Assembly (NCBI GenBank): GCA_037439425.1
Contig: JBBIWA010000007.1
Location: 73,729-137,728, forward strand
DNA from: JBBIWA01 sp037439425
Lineage (GTDB): Bacteria; Acidobacteriota; Blastocatellia; RBC074
DNA: 64,000 bases
Direction: 5' to 3'
Positions 53,432-63,053 of this stretch are shown here, piece after piece. The notes beneath the pieces are model-generated. The model saw only the letters and a program-made list of their open reading frames with translations. It did not search any database and had not been told where the DNA came from. The translations under genes were made by a program, and so were the position numbers. The first letter of the stretch is position 1. Each line of letters begins with the position of its first letter.

Positions 53432-54223
53432 TTATGCCCTCCGCCATCTCATTGAATCGAGTGAGCGCAGGGTCAAAAACAGACCGAGCGCTGTCATACT
53501 GAGATAAAAGACGACGCTGGAGGTATCAATAACTCCGCGCGAGAAGTCTTCAAAGTGGCGCAGGATCGAGAGGTACTGCAGCACTTCTCCCGTGGTCGTG
53601 GTCGAGCCGCGCACTCCGAAGTCGAGCACCCAGAGCAAGAGAAAGACTGCGAAGGTCACGATCGCCGCAATGATCTGACTTTCGGTCAACGACGAGATGA
53701 AGGACCCAATCGCAACCAGCACCGCTCCCAGCAGCAGCGTGCCCAGGTATCCTGACATCAGGACGCGCCACGGAATGCTCGGCTCGCTGTAGCTGTTCAT
53801 GATTACCTGATAAATGAAGGTCGGCGCCAGCATCAGCACATAGAGACTGAAGGCCGCCAGAAACTTGCCGATGACGATTTGAAACTCGGTCAACGGCGAA
53901 GTCATCAACAGCTCCATCGTGCCGCGCTTACGCTCCTCAGCGTAAACGCTCATCGTCAGGATCGGGATCATAAACAGGATCACCGTGCTGACGATCCCGA
54001 AGAAGTTGCGGATCACCAGACTCGGCACATCCATCTCTTGCGGAGCACCGAACTGCGCGGCCTGCATCTGCGCACGGAAGGAGGCTTCGATGAAGAAGGT
54101 CAGGATATTATAGAAGAAATATCCCGTGATCAGTAAAAAGAAGCCCACTACGATGTACGCAATCGGGGAGACAAAGTAACTGCCCATCTCCCGACGATAA
54201 ACAGCCAAGATCGCTTTCATCAC
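53432..54223 (-). CDS. ABC transporter permease (GldF-like, ABC-2 type)
   Basis: 263 residues with six spans. N-terminal AVYRREMGSYFVSPIAYIVVGFFLLITGYFFYN, and TMSVYAEERKRGTMELLMTSPLTEFQIVIGKFLA, the hallmark ABC-2 permease cytoplasmic loop. Encoded between the ATPase gene (121 bp upstream) and the GldG-like gene (2 bp downstream), so it is the membrane subunit of the same complex. Substrate unknown. Confidence 0.9.
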   Translation of the reverse strand: MMKAILAVYRREMGSYFVSPIAYIVVGFFLLITGYFFYNILTFFIEASFRAQMQAAQFGAPQEMDVPSLVIRNFFGIVSTVILFMIPILTMSVYAEERKRGTMELLMTSPLTEFQIVIGKFLAAFSLYVLMLAPTFIYQVIMNSYSEPSIPWRVLMSGYLGTLLLGAVLVAIGSFISSLTESQIIAAIVTFAVFLLLWVLDFGVRGSTTTTGEVLQYLSILRHFEDFSRGVIDTSSVVFYLSMTALGLFLTLRSLDSMRWRRA

Positions 54224-54344
54224 TTCTCTCCGGTCTTCTGCCCTGGGGAGGCGCGCCGGCAGCAGGCTTGTTCTTCATCAGCGGCTCGGTCAGTGAAGCT
54301 GAGCGCGCGCATCCAGGGGAAAAACATTTTCTTGAAAGCTATGG

Positions 54345-55316
54345 TCAGGCAAGGGCCGCGGCTGGCTCTGGTTCGGCAGCCTGTTCTTCGGTGGTCAGTT
54401 GCAGGAAGATCTCTTCCAGACTCAGGCTTACCGCGCGCAGTTCATATAGCTCAAAGCCGCGCCCAACCAACCGCGCAGCCAACTGGCTGCGCAGATCGCG
54501 ATGCTGCTCACTTTCGACCACCACTGAGAGATGGCCTGAGTTTTCGATCGGCTCGATCTCGACTCGGCTAACGCCATCGAGCCCTTCGAGCGTTGCGCGC
54601 ACCTGGTCAGCTGCCCCTTTCACTTCCAGGCGCACCCGTTCGCTGCCGCGGAGCTGAGCCGTCAGATTTTCCGGCGTGTCTATTGCCGCGATCCGGCCCT
54701 TGTTAATGATGACCACGCGATCACACGTCATACTCACCTCCGGGAGGATGTGAGTCGAAAGGATGATCGTGTGCTCGCCTGCAAGGCTTTTGATCAAATG
54801 GCGCACCTCGATGATCTGCTTCGGGTCCAACCCAACCGTTGGCTCGTCGAGGATAATGACTGCCGGGTTGTGAACGATAGTTTGAGCCAGGCCGACGCGC
54901 TGCTTGTAGCCGCGTGAGAGCCGCTTGATCAATTCATTGCCTTTGTCAGCGACGTTGGCCAAACGCATCGCCTCTTCGACGCGCTTGCTGATCTCAGCAG
55001 AGGCCACGCCTTTAATGCGCGCCACGAACTCCAGATAAGCACGCACGCTCATCTCTGGATAAAGGGGTGGGTTTTCAGGCAAGTAGCCGATGCGCTTGCG
55101 CGCTTCCAGCGAGGCTTCTGCCACGTCAAAGCCTGCGATGCGAGCTGTGCCGCTGGTTGCAGGCAGGTAACCCGTCAGAATACGCATGGTCGTGGTCTTG
55201 CCTGCGCCATTCGGGCCCAGGAAGCCTAAAATTTCTCCCTTCTCGACCCGGAATGAAATATCGTCTACCGCTCGCCCTTTGCCATAGCTCTTCGTCAGAT
55301 GCTCAACTTCGATCAA
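54345..55316 (-). CDS. ABC transporter ATP-binding protein (GldA-like)
   Basis: 323 residues. Walker A GPNGAGKTT, Q-loop YLPENPPLYPEMSV, signature LSRGYKQRVGLAQTI, Walker B VIILDEPTVGLD and H-loop LSTHIL are all present. A C-terminal domain of about 100 residues (VRLEVKGAADQVRATLEGLDGVSRVE) is typical of the ABC-2/GldA class. First gene of the four-gene cluster that continues with permease, GldG-like and DUF4340 proteins. Confidence 0.93.
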   Translation of the reverse strand: MIEVEHLTKSYGKGRAVDDISFRVEKGEILGFLGPNGAGKTTTMRILTGYLPATSGTARIAGFDVAEASLEARKRIGYLPENPPLYPEMSVRAYLEFVARIKGVASAEISKRVEEAMRLANVADKGNELIKRLSRGYKQRVGLAQTIVHNPAVIILDEPTVGLDPKQIIEVRHLIKSLAGEHTIILSTHILPEVSMTCDRVVIINKGRIAAIDTPENLTAQLRGSERVRLEVKGAADQVRATLEGLDGVSRVEIEPIENSGHLSVVVESEQHRDLRSQLAARLVGRGFELYELRAVSLSLEEIFLQLTTEEQAAEPEPAAALA

Positions 55317-55491
55317 GCCTACCTCCGCACCTTTATATTGTCTTGTTGAATAGGAGTTTTAGCTTTTCCCGATGTGAAATAGTAGGTTTGGATTGTATTC
55401 AGGCAGCGAGAGCGCGTCAAGGGAATCGCTTATTGGAGAGGGGCAGAGATCTCAGCCTGAGACCTTTTCGAGTTTCATCGGGTCGTCAATC

Positions 55492-56043
55492 TCAGGGCCG
55501 GGTGAAAGGTGCAATCACCCCGTCCCATTTATCCTGAGCTTTGAGGATCAATTCGACAGCTTCGCGCACGGCCCCTCGCCCTCCTCGCCTTTGCGTGATG
55601 AAGTGAGCCGCTTGGCGCACTTCACTGACCGCATCCTCAACCGCAATGGCCAGACCCACGCGGCGCATCAACGGCAGATCAGGCAGATCATCGCCCAGGT
55701 AGGCAATCTCTGCGGCTTGCAACCCGGCCTCAGCGCGGATCTGTTCGTATGCCTCGAGCTTCGTTTCGATGCCCTGAGAAAGATAATCGATCTCTAGCTC
55801 GCGCGCTCGCGCCGCCAGCGAGAGCGAAACCCGGCCGCTGATGATGCCTACTTTCAATCCGGCTTGACGCGCTAGCCGTAAGCCCAGGCCATCGTGAATG
55901 TGGAAGAGTTTGACTGCTTCGCTGACCTGCTCGCCATCAGCAGCATAGTAGAGACTGCCATCGGTCAAGACGCCATCACAGTCAATCAGTAAGAGGCGAA
56001 TGCGGTCGGCACGCTTGTGGAGTTCTTCCGGTGGCAGATTCAT
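55492..56043 (-). CDS. kdsC: 3-deoxy-D-manno-octulosonate 8-phosphate phosphatase (KdsC-type HAD)
   Basis: 183 residues, HAD phosphatase without cap. Motif I LLLIDCDGVLTDG with nucleophile Asp21 and acid/base Asp23, motif II GIISGR, motif III with the Lys in GIETKLEAYEQI, and motif IV YLGDDLPDLPLM. Length and motifs fit KdsC, which makes KDO from KDO-8-phosphate for lipopolysaccharide. Separated by 5 bp from the upstream M1-like gene and in the same run as kdsA, which supports the call. Confidence 0.9.
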   Translation of the reverse strand: MNLPPEELHKRADRIRLLLIDCDGVLTDGSLYYAADGEQVSEAVKLFHIHDGLGLRLARQAGLKVGIISGRVSLSLAARARELEIDYLSQGIETKLEAYEQIRAEAGLQAAEIAYLGDDLPDLPLMRRVGLAIAVEDAVSEVRQAAHFITQRRGGRGAVREAVELILKAQDKWDGVIAPFTRP

Positions 56044-56048
56044 TACTC

Positions 56049-58409
56049 TTACTTCACATCGAATATCGGCACTTCGCTCAACCGCAGTTTGCCGCCCGCG
56101 CGATTGATCACATACAAGGCGCGGCCAGCATAGTCTTTGCCTTCAATCCTGATCTTGAGCAAGACGTCTACCGCGACGCGATTAGCGTCCCAATCCTCGG
56201 TGCGCAGCGCTTCTGTGGTCCAACTTGCAGGTTTTCTGATCACGAGTGATTGAGCAAACCGTCTGAGGTTGCCCAGCTCGATCATGGGATTGACCGCGTT
56301 AGCCGAGCCTTGCAGTACTGCGGCGTCGAATTGTTGCAAGAAGGCGCGCACTTCCTCGCTCAAGCTGATGGCATTAGCCCCGCGTTCGGCACGTAAGGCG
56401 CCATCTCTAGCTGCGAGCGTGGTTGCCTGGTCCAGTTCAGTGGCAGCAGCGTAACGGAAATGTCTCGCAGCTTCGGCAAACTGGTTCTGTTTCAGGGCCA
56501 GCTCACCCAAACCCAGGTGCGCCCAGCCATAAGCCTGAAGTGGCAGCAGAGAGTTCTTGAGCACAGCAGTGAGAATGCTGGCAGCTTCTTCTTGCTTGCC
56601 TTGTGCTAGCAGGGTACGGCCCAACAAGGCCTGAAGAGAGGGTGAATTGGGTTCGGCCTTGAGCGCTTCACGAATCTTCGCTTCGGCGACGGAATATTCT
56701 CCCTTGCTGAAGGCGAGCGTCGCCTGGCCGTATAAGTCTCCTGGCGAGGGGCGGCGCGGGAAAGTATCATTGGCGTAGTCTTTTTGAAGGTAGACCTTTT
56801 CCGGGTCGGCTTCGATCATCACGATCTGCGTTCCCGCCGGGAAGCTGGCCGAGCTGAACTGGCCGCCTTTGACGGTGACGCTGCGCTTCAGCTTTTCTCC
56901 TTTGTCAGTGGTCGCGACAACCTCGAGCGTGAATTCTCCGCTGCCAAAGTTGGCCACCGTTGATTCAACGCCTGTGGCTGTGTTTTGGGGTTGGCCGACG
57001 GCGAAATCGGGCAGCACCACGGTTTCGATCCATTGAGCGAAGAAATCATTAATCGCTTTGCGGTTGGCCGGAGAGGCCCAGGCCAGCAACGCCCCTTTGA
57101 GGCTGAGGCAGCGTGCCAGCTCGCACAGCGGCGCGCGCCATTCGGTCAGCGTCAGCACGTCAACGCGCTGACGATCAAACAACTGACGAATCAGCGCATC
57201 CAGAGCTTGACGGCCGAGTTGCTTCTCCAGCGCGCGCCAGATGAGCGCGCCTTTGTTGTAAATGCTGGTGGTGTAGTTGCGATCGAGCGGGCTTTGCATC
57301 AGCAGCGGAACGTCGGTCCCGCGCGCCAGCGGCGCATAAGCGCGGCGATAGCGTTCAAAAGCAGCTTCGCCTACCGCTTCCCCATAGCTTTCGCTGAGAT
57401 AACGTGCTGCCAGGTAAACCGGAAGTGCATCGCGCAGCATCCCGGTGCCGCGTCCACGCAGCAGCAGCCGCCCATCAATCCATGACCGGGTGATGGCTCC
57501 GGCCAGCAGCTCAATCGTTCCGATGTCCAGCCCGTCGCGTCGAAAGAGCGCATCGTCCACAAGCACCGCGCCCGTGGTGGCGAAAGCCAGATTGCGCGCC
57601 TGGGTCGCAATCACGCGGAAAGGGCCACCCGTTTGCGGCACGCCGAAATATTGCGCATAGAAAGCAATCATTCGCGCGCATTCTTCAATGAGCCTTTTGA
57701 CCTGCTGTTGGCCCAGCTCATTCAACCCGCGCGGAGCGTAGACTTCGACCGTGGGCAGATCGCCGCCATTGGTTGCGACTTCGTAATCGCCAGCGACGAA
57801 GAAAGGCTGAGCCGCGAGCGGCTGCTCGAAGGAGCGATCGCTTTGGCGGAGGCCGGATGAAACGAGCTTCATCCCGGCTGGGACGGTAACCGCCAAGGTG
57901 AAAGGGGCAGTGTCGGCTCCGTGATCGGCATAAGGCGTGTGCTTGACTGCCACCCAGAAACTGGCCGGCAGCAGAAAACTCTCGCTCGTCGAGACGTGCA
58001 TATTAGAGCCGCGCTCAGGGACCGGGATGGTGTAGCTCAGCTCCAGATCGAATTCTGGTGCTGAAGCAAAAGCCGAGGTGATCTCGGTCGAAACAAGCAG
58101 CAGATTGGTCCGCGGCTCTTCCGTGGTTTTGAAGGTAACGGCCGTACCATTGATCGCCATTGCCGTCACCTGTGCTTTGCTGTTGAGGAAGAATGTCAGA
58201 CGCGGCCTATCCGCTCCGGCCAGGAGGATCTTGTCAAGCAGGTCTTTGGTCGAGAGGTTGACCAGACGCAGGCGCGCCTGAACTGCCACCTCATGCGCTT
58301 CGAGGTTGATCTGCGCCCTGAGATCATACTTTTTGATCTCAAACTCTTGAGCAACGGCGAGGGAACAAAACAGACAGATGGTGACAATAGCAGACAGCGA
58401 TCTCATCAT
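56049..58409 (-). CDS. Exported M1-peptidase-like protein with TPR domain, zinc motif lost
   Basis: 786 residues from the ATG at 58409. Signal peptide (MRSLSAIVTICLFCSLAVAQ), an N-terminal beta domain like that of M1 aminopeptidases (YDLRAQINLEAHEVAVQARLRLVNLS, SYTIPVPERGS), then a gluzincin-like helical domain. Where HExxH and the downstream Glu should be, the sequence reads LLAGAITRSWIDG ... MLRDALPVYLAARYL, so the zinc ligands are missing. A C-terminal TPR region follows (SKGEYSVAEAKIREALKAEPNSPSLQALLG...). Probably a non-catalytic envelope protein; it lies between kdsA and kdsC. Confidence 0.78.
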   Translation of the reverse strand: MMRSLSAIVTICLFCSLAVAQEFEIKKYDLRAQINLEAHEVAVQARLRLVNLSTKDLLDKILLAGADRPRLTFFLNSKAQVTAMAINGTAVTFKTTEEPRTNLLLVSTEITSAFASAPEFDLELSYTIPVPERGSNMHVSTSESFLLPASFWVAVKHTPYADHGADTAPFTLAVTVPAGMKLVSSGLRQSDRSFEQPLAAQPFFVAGDYEVATNGGDLPTVEVYAPRGLNELGQQQVKRLIEECARMIAFYAQYFGVPQTGGPFRVIATQARNLAFATTGAVLVDDALFRRDGLDIGTIELLAGAITRSWIDGRLLLRGRGTGMLRDALPVYLAARYLSESYGEAVGEAAFERYRRAYAPLARGTDVPLLMQSPLDRNYTTSIYNKGALIWRALEKQLGRQALDALIRQLFDRQRVDVLTLTEWRAPLCELARCLSLKGALLAWASPANRKAINDFFAQWIETVVLPDFAVGQPQNTATGVESTVANFGSGEFTLEVVATTDKGEKLKRSVTVKGGQFSSASFPAGTQIVMIEADPEKVYLQKDYANDTFPRRPSPGDLYGQATLAFSKGEYSVAEAKIREALKAEPNSPSLQALLGRTLLAQGKQEEAASILTAVLKNSLLPLQAYGWAHLGLGELALKQNQFAEAARHFRYAAATELDQATTLAARDGALRAERGANAISLSEEVRAFLQQFDAAVLQGSANAVNPMIELGNLRRFAQSLVIRKPASWTTEALRTEDWDANRVAVDVLLKIRIEGKDYAGRALYVINRAGGKLRLSEVPIFDVK

Positions 58410-58450
58410 GGATAATCTCGGTAATGAGTGATGAGCAAAAAAAATGCTCC

Positions 58451-59290
58451 TCACTCATCAATCATCACTACCTTCGCTTTGTGCTGCGCCAGCTGGTGAA
58501 TCTTCAGCAGCGTTTCCAACAAAGGTTCAACTCTCTCGAGCGCCAACTGGGTAGTGGCATCGCTCAGTGCCAGCGGCGGATGATCGTGGACCTCCATAAA
58601 CAGACCGTCTACACCACAGGCGACCGCTGCGCGCGCCAGATACTCGACGTATTCCGCCTGGCCATCAGTCGCCTCGCCAAGTCCGCCGGGCAGTTGCAGG
58701 CTGTGCGTCGCGTCGAAGACGACCGGATAGCCGAATTCGCGCAGGATCGGAAAAGCGCGCATATCCACTACCAGGTTGTTGTAGCCGAAACTCGTTCCGC
58801 GTTCGGTGATGATAATTTCGCGCCCGCCTGCTGCCTCGATCTTCTCGATGATGTTGCCCACTTCCCAGGGCGCGAGGAACTGGCCCTTTTTGACATTGAT
58901 CGGGCGAGCGCTGCGCGCAGCGGCCTGCAGCAAATCAGTTTGGCGGCAGAGGAAGGCTGGAATCTGGATGATGTCAACCACCTCAGCGACTTCAGACACC
59001 TGATGCGATTCGTGAACATCAGTCAAGACTAAGACCCCGAGTTCATCCCTGATCCGTTGGAGGATGCGCAAGCCTTCTTTTAAGCCGGGCCCGCGAAAGG
59101 AGCGAACGGAGGAACGATTGGCTTTGTCATAAGAAGCCTTGAAGATGTAGGGGACGTCCAGCCGCGCCGTAATCTTAGCGAGAGCCTGCGCCATCTTGAG
59201 GGCATGCTGCTCAGACTCGATCACGCACGGACCAGCAATCAGGAATAGATCATCTTCGCGACGCCGCAGCGCCTGATAGCAACTGGTCAT
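58451..59290 (-). CDS. kdsA: 3-deoxy-8-phosphooctulonate synthase
   Basis: 279 residues, TIM-barrel DAHP/KDO8P synthase family: LIAGPCVIESEQHAL, YIFKASYDKANRSSVRSFRGPGLKEGLRIL, VLTDVHESHQV, IIQIPAFLCRQTDLL, NVKKGQFLAPWE, ERGTSFGYNNLVVDMR, VVFDATHSLQLPGG and FMEVHDHPPLALSDATTQL. It condenses arabinose-5-phosphate with PEP in lipopolysaccharide core synthesis. Same-strand neighbours pyrG (upstream) and kdsC (downstream) match a widespread order. Confidence 0.96.
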   Translation of the reverse strand: MTSCYQALRRREDDLFLIAGPCVIESEQHALKMAQALAKITARLDVPYIFKASYDKANRSSVRSFRGPGLKEGLRILQRIRDELGVLVLTDVHESHQVSEVAEVVDIIQIPAFLCRQTDLLQAAARSARPINVKKGQFLAPWEVGNIIEKIEAAGGREIIITERGTSFGYNNLVVDMRAFPILREFGYPVVFDATHSLQLPGGLGEATDGQAEYVEYLARAAVACGVDGLFMEVHDHPPLALSDATTQLALERVEPLLETLLKIHQLAQHKAKVVMIDE

Positions 59291-59811
59291 TCGGTCTCTC
59301 TCAATCCCCTGCCTTTACTTCATAAAACTCTCTATCCAGAAATAAAGCTCAAAGCAATTGAACAGTCTATCGTCAGGGAGATCAGTAAACCCGTGAAATA
59401 TTATGGAGGAAGCAGCCCCACCAGGCAAGCGCCCCTACCCCTTCGCGCGCTGAGCCGCGTCGCCGGTTGGGGGCAATTTGCGCAGGAGCGATGATGAAAC
59501 AGGCTGAAGGACTTTGGGGCCTCGAAAAATGTCCGACAAACTTTAGTTTATCGTTAGTTTGTCGTGGGTTCCTAGAGGCGGCGTCAGGGCAAGGCCAACG
59601 ACAAACTGAGGGTTGTCGGACCTCGCTCGCGCATGTTCATTGTTTCTCCTGCGTCGTGACAAACGACCTGAGCAGCTCCTGCGGAAAATCCTGGGCAGGC
59701 ACGCATCCTCGCATGCCTGTCTTATGTAGCGATATGAACGACTTCTCGGAAAATCAGACTTCAGAGCTCAGACATCAGGGATCGGCCCAATCAGAAGTCC
59801 TCAGGTCTAAG
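59291..59811. repeat. Intergenic block between pyrG and kdsA with family D and C repeats
   Basis: About 520 bp, no gene. GTCCGACAAACTTTAGTTT-type and CGACAAACTGAGGGTTGTCG hairpins at 59530-59625 (family D, also at 19307-19512). On the minus strand a copy of the repeat-borne leader (GGATGCGTGCCTGCCCAGG then ATTTTCCGCAGGAG) spans about 59677-59719. CTCAGAC-type words at 59757-59815. Confidence 0.8.
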
Positions 59812-61497
59812 TTATTGCGGCGCTCCTCTAAGCACGGCTTGGGTCGTAGCTTCGCTTTCACCTCTGGCTACCAGTGTTTTACTGTTGCCGATTTCATCGC
59901 GCAGCCGGTGTTCGTAAGCAGCACGGATGAAGCTGGCAAAGAGCGGATGCGGGGCCAACGGTTTGGATTTCAATTCAGGATGAAACTGGCAGCCCAGAAA
60001 CCAGGGATGATCAGCAAGCTCAATGATCTCGACGAATTTGCCATCAGGCGATTTCCCTGAAAAGATCAGCCCATTTTCCGCCAGCCGGCTCTCGTAAGCC
60101 GGATTGAACTCGTAGCGGTGGCGATGGCGCTCAGAGATGAGTTCAGAGCCATAGACCGTTTCCGCCAGCGAGCCGGGAACCAATCTACAGGGATAAGCTC
60201 CCAGTCGCATCGTGCCGCCCAGGTGCTCCACCCCTAGTAGATCGCGCAACTTGAAGATGACCGGGTGGGGAGTGTCAGGATCGAATTCGGTCGAATCGGC
60301 GTGATCCAGTTCGCAGACATTGCGCGCAAACTCAATCGAAGCGCATTGCATCCCCAGACAGATGCCGAAGAAGGGGGTCTTTTCGCGGCGCGCATAGCTG
60401 ATTGCTCGAATCATGCCCGAGATGCCGCGCTTGCCAAAACCGCCCGGCACCAGAATCGCATCCACGTCACGCAGGCGATCTTCCCAGCGCTCATCGGTGA
60501 TCAGATCTTCGCTCTCGATCCAGCGGATGTTGACGCGCAGGTTATTGGCAAAACCGCCGTGAGCCAGAGCTTCGTTCAAGCTCTTGTAAGAATCTTCCAG
60601 CTCCACATATTTGCCCACGACGCCGATAGTCACCGTGTCGCGCGCCGTGTTGATCTTGTCAACCAGCAATTGCCAGCGTCGCAAATCAGTCTCACCAAGC
60701 GGCAGACGGAGCAACTCGACAATCAGATGATCGAGACCTTCCCGGTTGAACACCAGCGGCACTTCGTAGACCGATCGGACGTCTTGCGCTGTGATCACCG
60801 CTTCTTCTGAGACGTTGCAGAAGAGCGCAATCTTAGCTTTCAGATCGCGCGGCAGAATGCGGTCGCAGCGACACAGCAAGATGTCAGGCTGGATACCGAT
60901 GGCGCGCAACTCCTTGACCGAATGCTGCGTCGGTTTAGTTTTCAGCTCTCCAGAGGCGGCGATGTAGGGAACCAAGGTCAGGTGGATAAAGATCGCATTG
61001 CTGCGGCCAACTTCGTTGCCCATCTGGCGGATGGCTTCGAGGAAAGGAAGCGATTCGATGTCGCCGACCGTGCCGCCGATCTCCACGATCACGACATCCA
61101 CCTCGTGGGAGATATTTTTGATGGCCTCTTTGATCTCGTTGGTGATGTGGGGGATAACCTGAATGGTTTTGCCCAGATAGTCGCCGCGCCTTTCTTTCTC
61201 GATCACCGAGAGATAGATGCGCCCGGTCGTCCAGTTATTGGCCCGCGTCAGGCGGGCGCTGGTGAAGCGCTCGTAGTGACCCAGATCCAGATCAGTCTCT
61301 GCGCCATCATCAGTGACGAAGACCTCGCCGTGCTGAAAGGGAGACATCGTTCCCGGGTCCACGTTGATGTAAGGATCGAACTTAAGCAACGTCACCCTCA
61401 GTCCCCGCGCTTCCATCAATGCCCCAATCGAAGCGGCTGCAATTCCCTTGCCCAAACTGCTCACCACTCCACCCGTCACAAAAATATACTTCGGCAT
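59812..61497 (-). CDS. pyrG: CTP synthase
   Basis: 561 residues, full length. Synthetase domain: KYIFVTGGVVSSLGKGIAAASIGALMEARG, VDPGTMSPFQHGEVFVTDDGAETDLDLGHYERF and the ammonia-ligase core; class I glutamine amidotransferase domain with the nucleophile in FFGICLGMQCASIEFARNV and the His/Glu of the triad in WFLGCQFHPELKSKP. Makes CTP from UTP and glutamine. Upstream of kdsA on the same strand with a 521-bp repeat-rich gap, so co-transcription is uncertain. Confidence 0.97.
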   Translation of the reverse strand: MPKYIFVTGGVVSSLGKGIAAASIGALMEARGLRVTLLKFDPYINVDPGTMSPFQHGEVFVTDDGAETDLDLGHYERFTSARLTRANNWTTGRIYLSVIEKERRGDYLGKTIQVIPHITNEIKEAIKNISHEVDVVIVEIGGTVGDIESLPFLEAIRQMGNEVGRSNAIFIHLTLVPYIAASGELKTKPTQHSVKELRAIGIQPDILLCRCDRILPRDLKAKIALFCNVSEEAVITAQDVRSVYEVPLVFNREGLDHLIVELLRLPLGETDLRRWQLLVDKINTARDTVTIGVVGKYVELEDSYKSLNEALAHGGFANNLRVNIRWIESEDLITDERWEDRLRDVDAILVPGGFGKRGISGMIRAISYARREKTPFFGICLGMQCASIEFARNVCELDHADSTEFDPDTPHPVIFKLRDLLGVEHLGGTMRLGAYPCRLVPGSLAETVYGSELISERHRHRYEFNPAYESRLAENGLIFSGKSPDGKFVEIIELADHPWFLGCQFHPELKSKPLAPHPLFASFIRAAYEHRLRDEIGNSKTLVARGESEATTQAVLRGAPQ

Positions 61498-61869
61498 AGC
61501 GTCTCCTTGTGGCCTGGCCCCTGGAGCTTCATTCTCAAACTACAGGAGCGCGACATTGAGTCTGCTGAAACAGGTGCTTGTCAAGCGCAAGTTGAGCTTG
61601 TCGGTAAGTGGTAAGCGGTAGAGTAATCATTAATGGCCGCAACGTCAACCAGTTCGTTGCGTACGGGTGCACATCACCATTGTAGGGCTCAATCCCAAAA
61701 GCCGATTCGGCTGGAGTCAGGGGGGAAGAGCACCCCCAGGGCTCACGCATCTGTCTCTACACAAATCCTCAAAGCAGAATCTGGATCCGCTGAGCGAGAT
61801 GACCAGAAGACCAAACTCACACGTGGTGGTGAGGGCAAGAACGGTTCGCGCCGGCAGCCCAGACATTTT
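61498..61869. other. Intergenic region upstream of pyrG
   Basis: About 370 bp; should contain the pyrG promoter on the minus strand. No gene and no clear repeat recognised. Confidence 0.35.
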
Positions 61870-62110
61870 GCCGCAAGGAGGCGACGGCCTTGTGCCGTGG
61901 AGTCTCACGATTCTTACTACGAACAGATCGCTGCAGCTTGAAGAGGCGACGGCCTTGTGCCATGGAGTCTCACGATCCTGGCTACCAAATCCGCAATTCG
62001 CAATTCGCAATCCGAAATTCAAAGTGGAGTCTCACGATCCTGGCTACCGAACAGATCGTCGCAGCTAGAAGAGGCCACGGCCTTGCGCCCATGCGCGCCA
62101 GGATAAGGCT
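61870..62110. repeat. Family A hairpin repeat array, second locus
   Basis: Units GGAGTCTCACGATTCTTACT, GGAGTCTCACGATCCTGG (twice) and the filler CGCAATTCGCAATCCGAAATTC, with the ACGGCCTTGTGCCGTGG hairpin repeated three times with small changes. Same family as 22707-23045. Confidence 0.88.
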
Positions 62111-62198
62111 AAACAGTTCTGCGAATCCACTGAAGCTGCAGTTGGGTGATCCTTCAAGCTTGTCCTGACCCAAATCTTTTCACTGGCAGCGACTACAA

Positions 62199-62450
62199 AT
62201 GCCACGAGCTTGCCTCGTGGTAATTCACGTTGTCGGCTAGGCTGAACTACCGATGCCACGAGCTTGCCTCGTGGTAATTCACGTTGTCGGCTAGGCACGC
62301 TTCTGAGCTACTGATGCCACGAACTTGTGAGACTGCTTAAAAAGCCTCCCAGCGATACTGTATATCGTGTCTTAACCTGATCTAACGTCCCAAATATTGG
62401 GGCCTCATGGGACTTTTTAAGCAGTCTCCTTGTCTCGTGGCATCTTCAAT
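62199..62450. repeat. Family B hairpin repeats, inverted orientation, interrupted by a MITE
   Basis: Hairpin CCACGAGCTTGCCTCGTGG at 62202-62220 and 62256-62274, with the linker TAATTCACGTTGTCGGCTAG, and a third unit from about 62316. This is the reverse complement of the 61-bp units at 39400-39582. The third hairpin is split by the 100-bp insertion at 62329-62428 and resumes at 62429. Confidence 0.9.
62329..62428. mobile_element. 100-bp MITE-like element with 5-bp target duplication
   Basis: Ends are perfect 16-bp inverted repeats (GAGACTGCTTAAAAAG and its complement). It is flanked by the direct duplication CTTGT at 62324-62328 and 62429-62433. Removing the element and one CTTGT restores an intact family B hairpin (CCACGAACTTGTCTCGTGG), which shows it inserted into the hairpin loop. 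No ORF. The parent IS is not in the window. Confidence 0.9.
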
Positions 62451-62734
62451 GCTTTGTTGGCTTGCTGTAGCCACCGGTGTGAGATTCCACAAGACTTCTC
62501 TCGTGGCATCGGCATACAAAAACTTGGGTAATGACAAAGGCTCAAGCCCAGCCTATTCGGAAGGCTGAAACTCTTTCGCACTCCCCCAAGGCAGTTGGGT
62601 GATGGTCCAACTCTAACCTCTCGGCTTGGTGAGCCCCCCTCATCAGCGAAGCAGGAAGGTAGGCCCTGAACGATCCCCCGATGCCGCTTCAGGGGATTAG
62701 GCCTAAGCTTTTCACCCTTATCCTGGCGCGCATG

Positions 62735-63053
62735 GGCTTTGCGCCGTGGAGTTTCACGATCCTTGCTACTGTAACCGCGAATTGCGAGCGTTTTGTTAGC
62801 CACAAACGTGAAACTCCACGGCACAAGGCCGTGGCCTCTCAAAATAATCTTGCTCGCTTGTGTAGCGACAAACGTGAAACTCCACGGCACAAGGCCGTGG
62901 CTTCTTGAATTGGGCGATACAATTCAGGCGCCGCCTTGTCAAGCGCGGGTTGTCACAAGTCCTACCTTTCCGCAACGGCATATGCAGTCTTTGATTCTGG
63001 CAGGCGGGAAAGGAAGGGACTAGTCGCCACAAGTCCCACCTTTCCGCAACGGA
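62735..63053. repeat. Family A hairpins and a short duplicated segment
   Basis: Inverted family A units with CCACGGCACAAGGCCGTGG at 62816-62834 and 62882-62900, preceded by CTACTGTAACCGCGAATTGC exactly as at 22915. A second duplicated word, CACAAGTCCYACCTTTCCGC, occurs at about 62956 and 63028. Confidence 0.88.
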
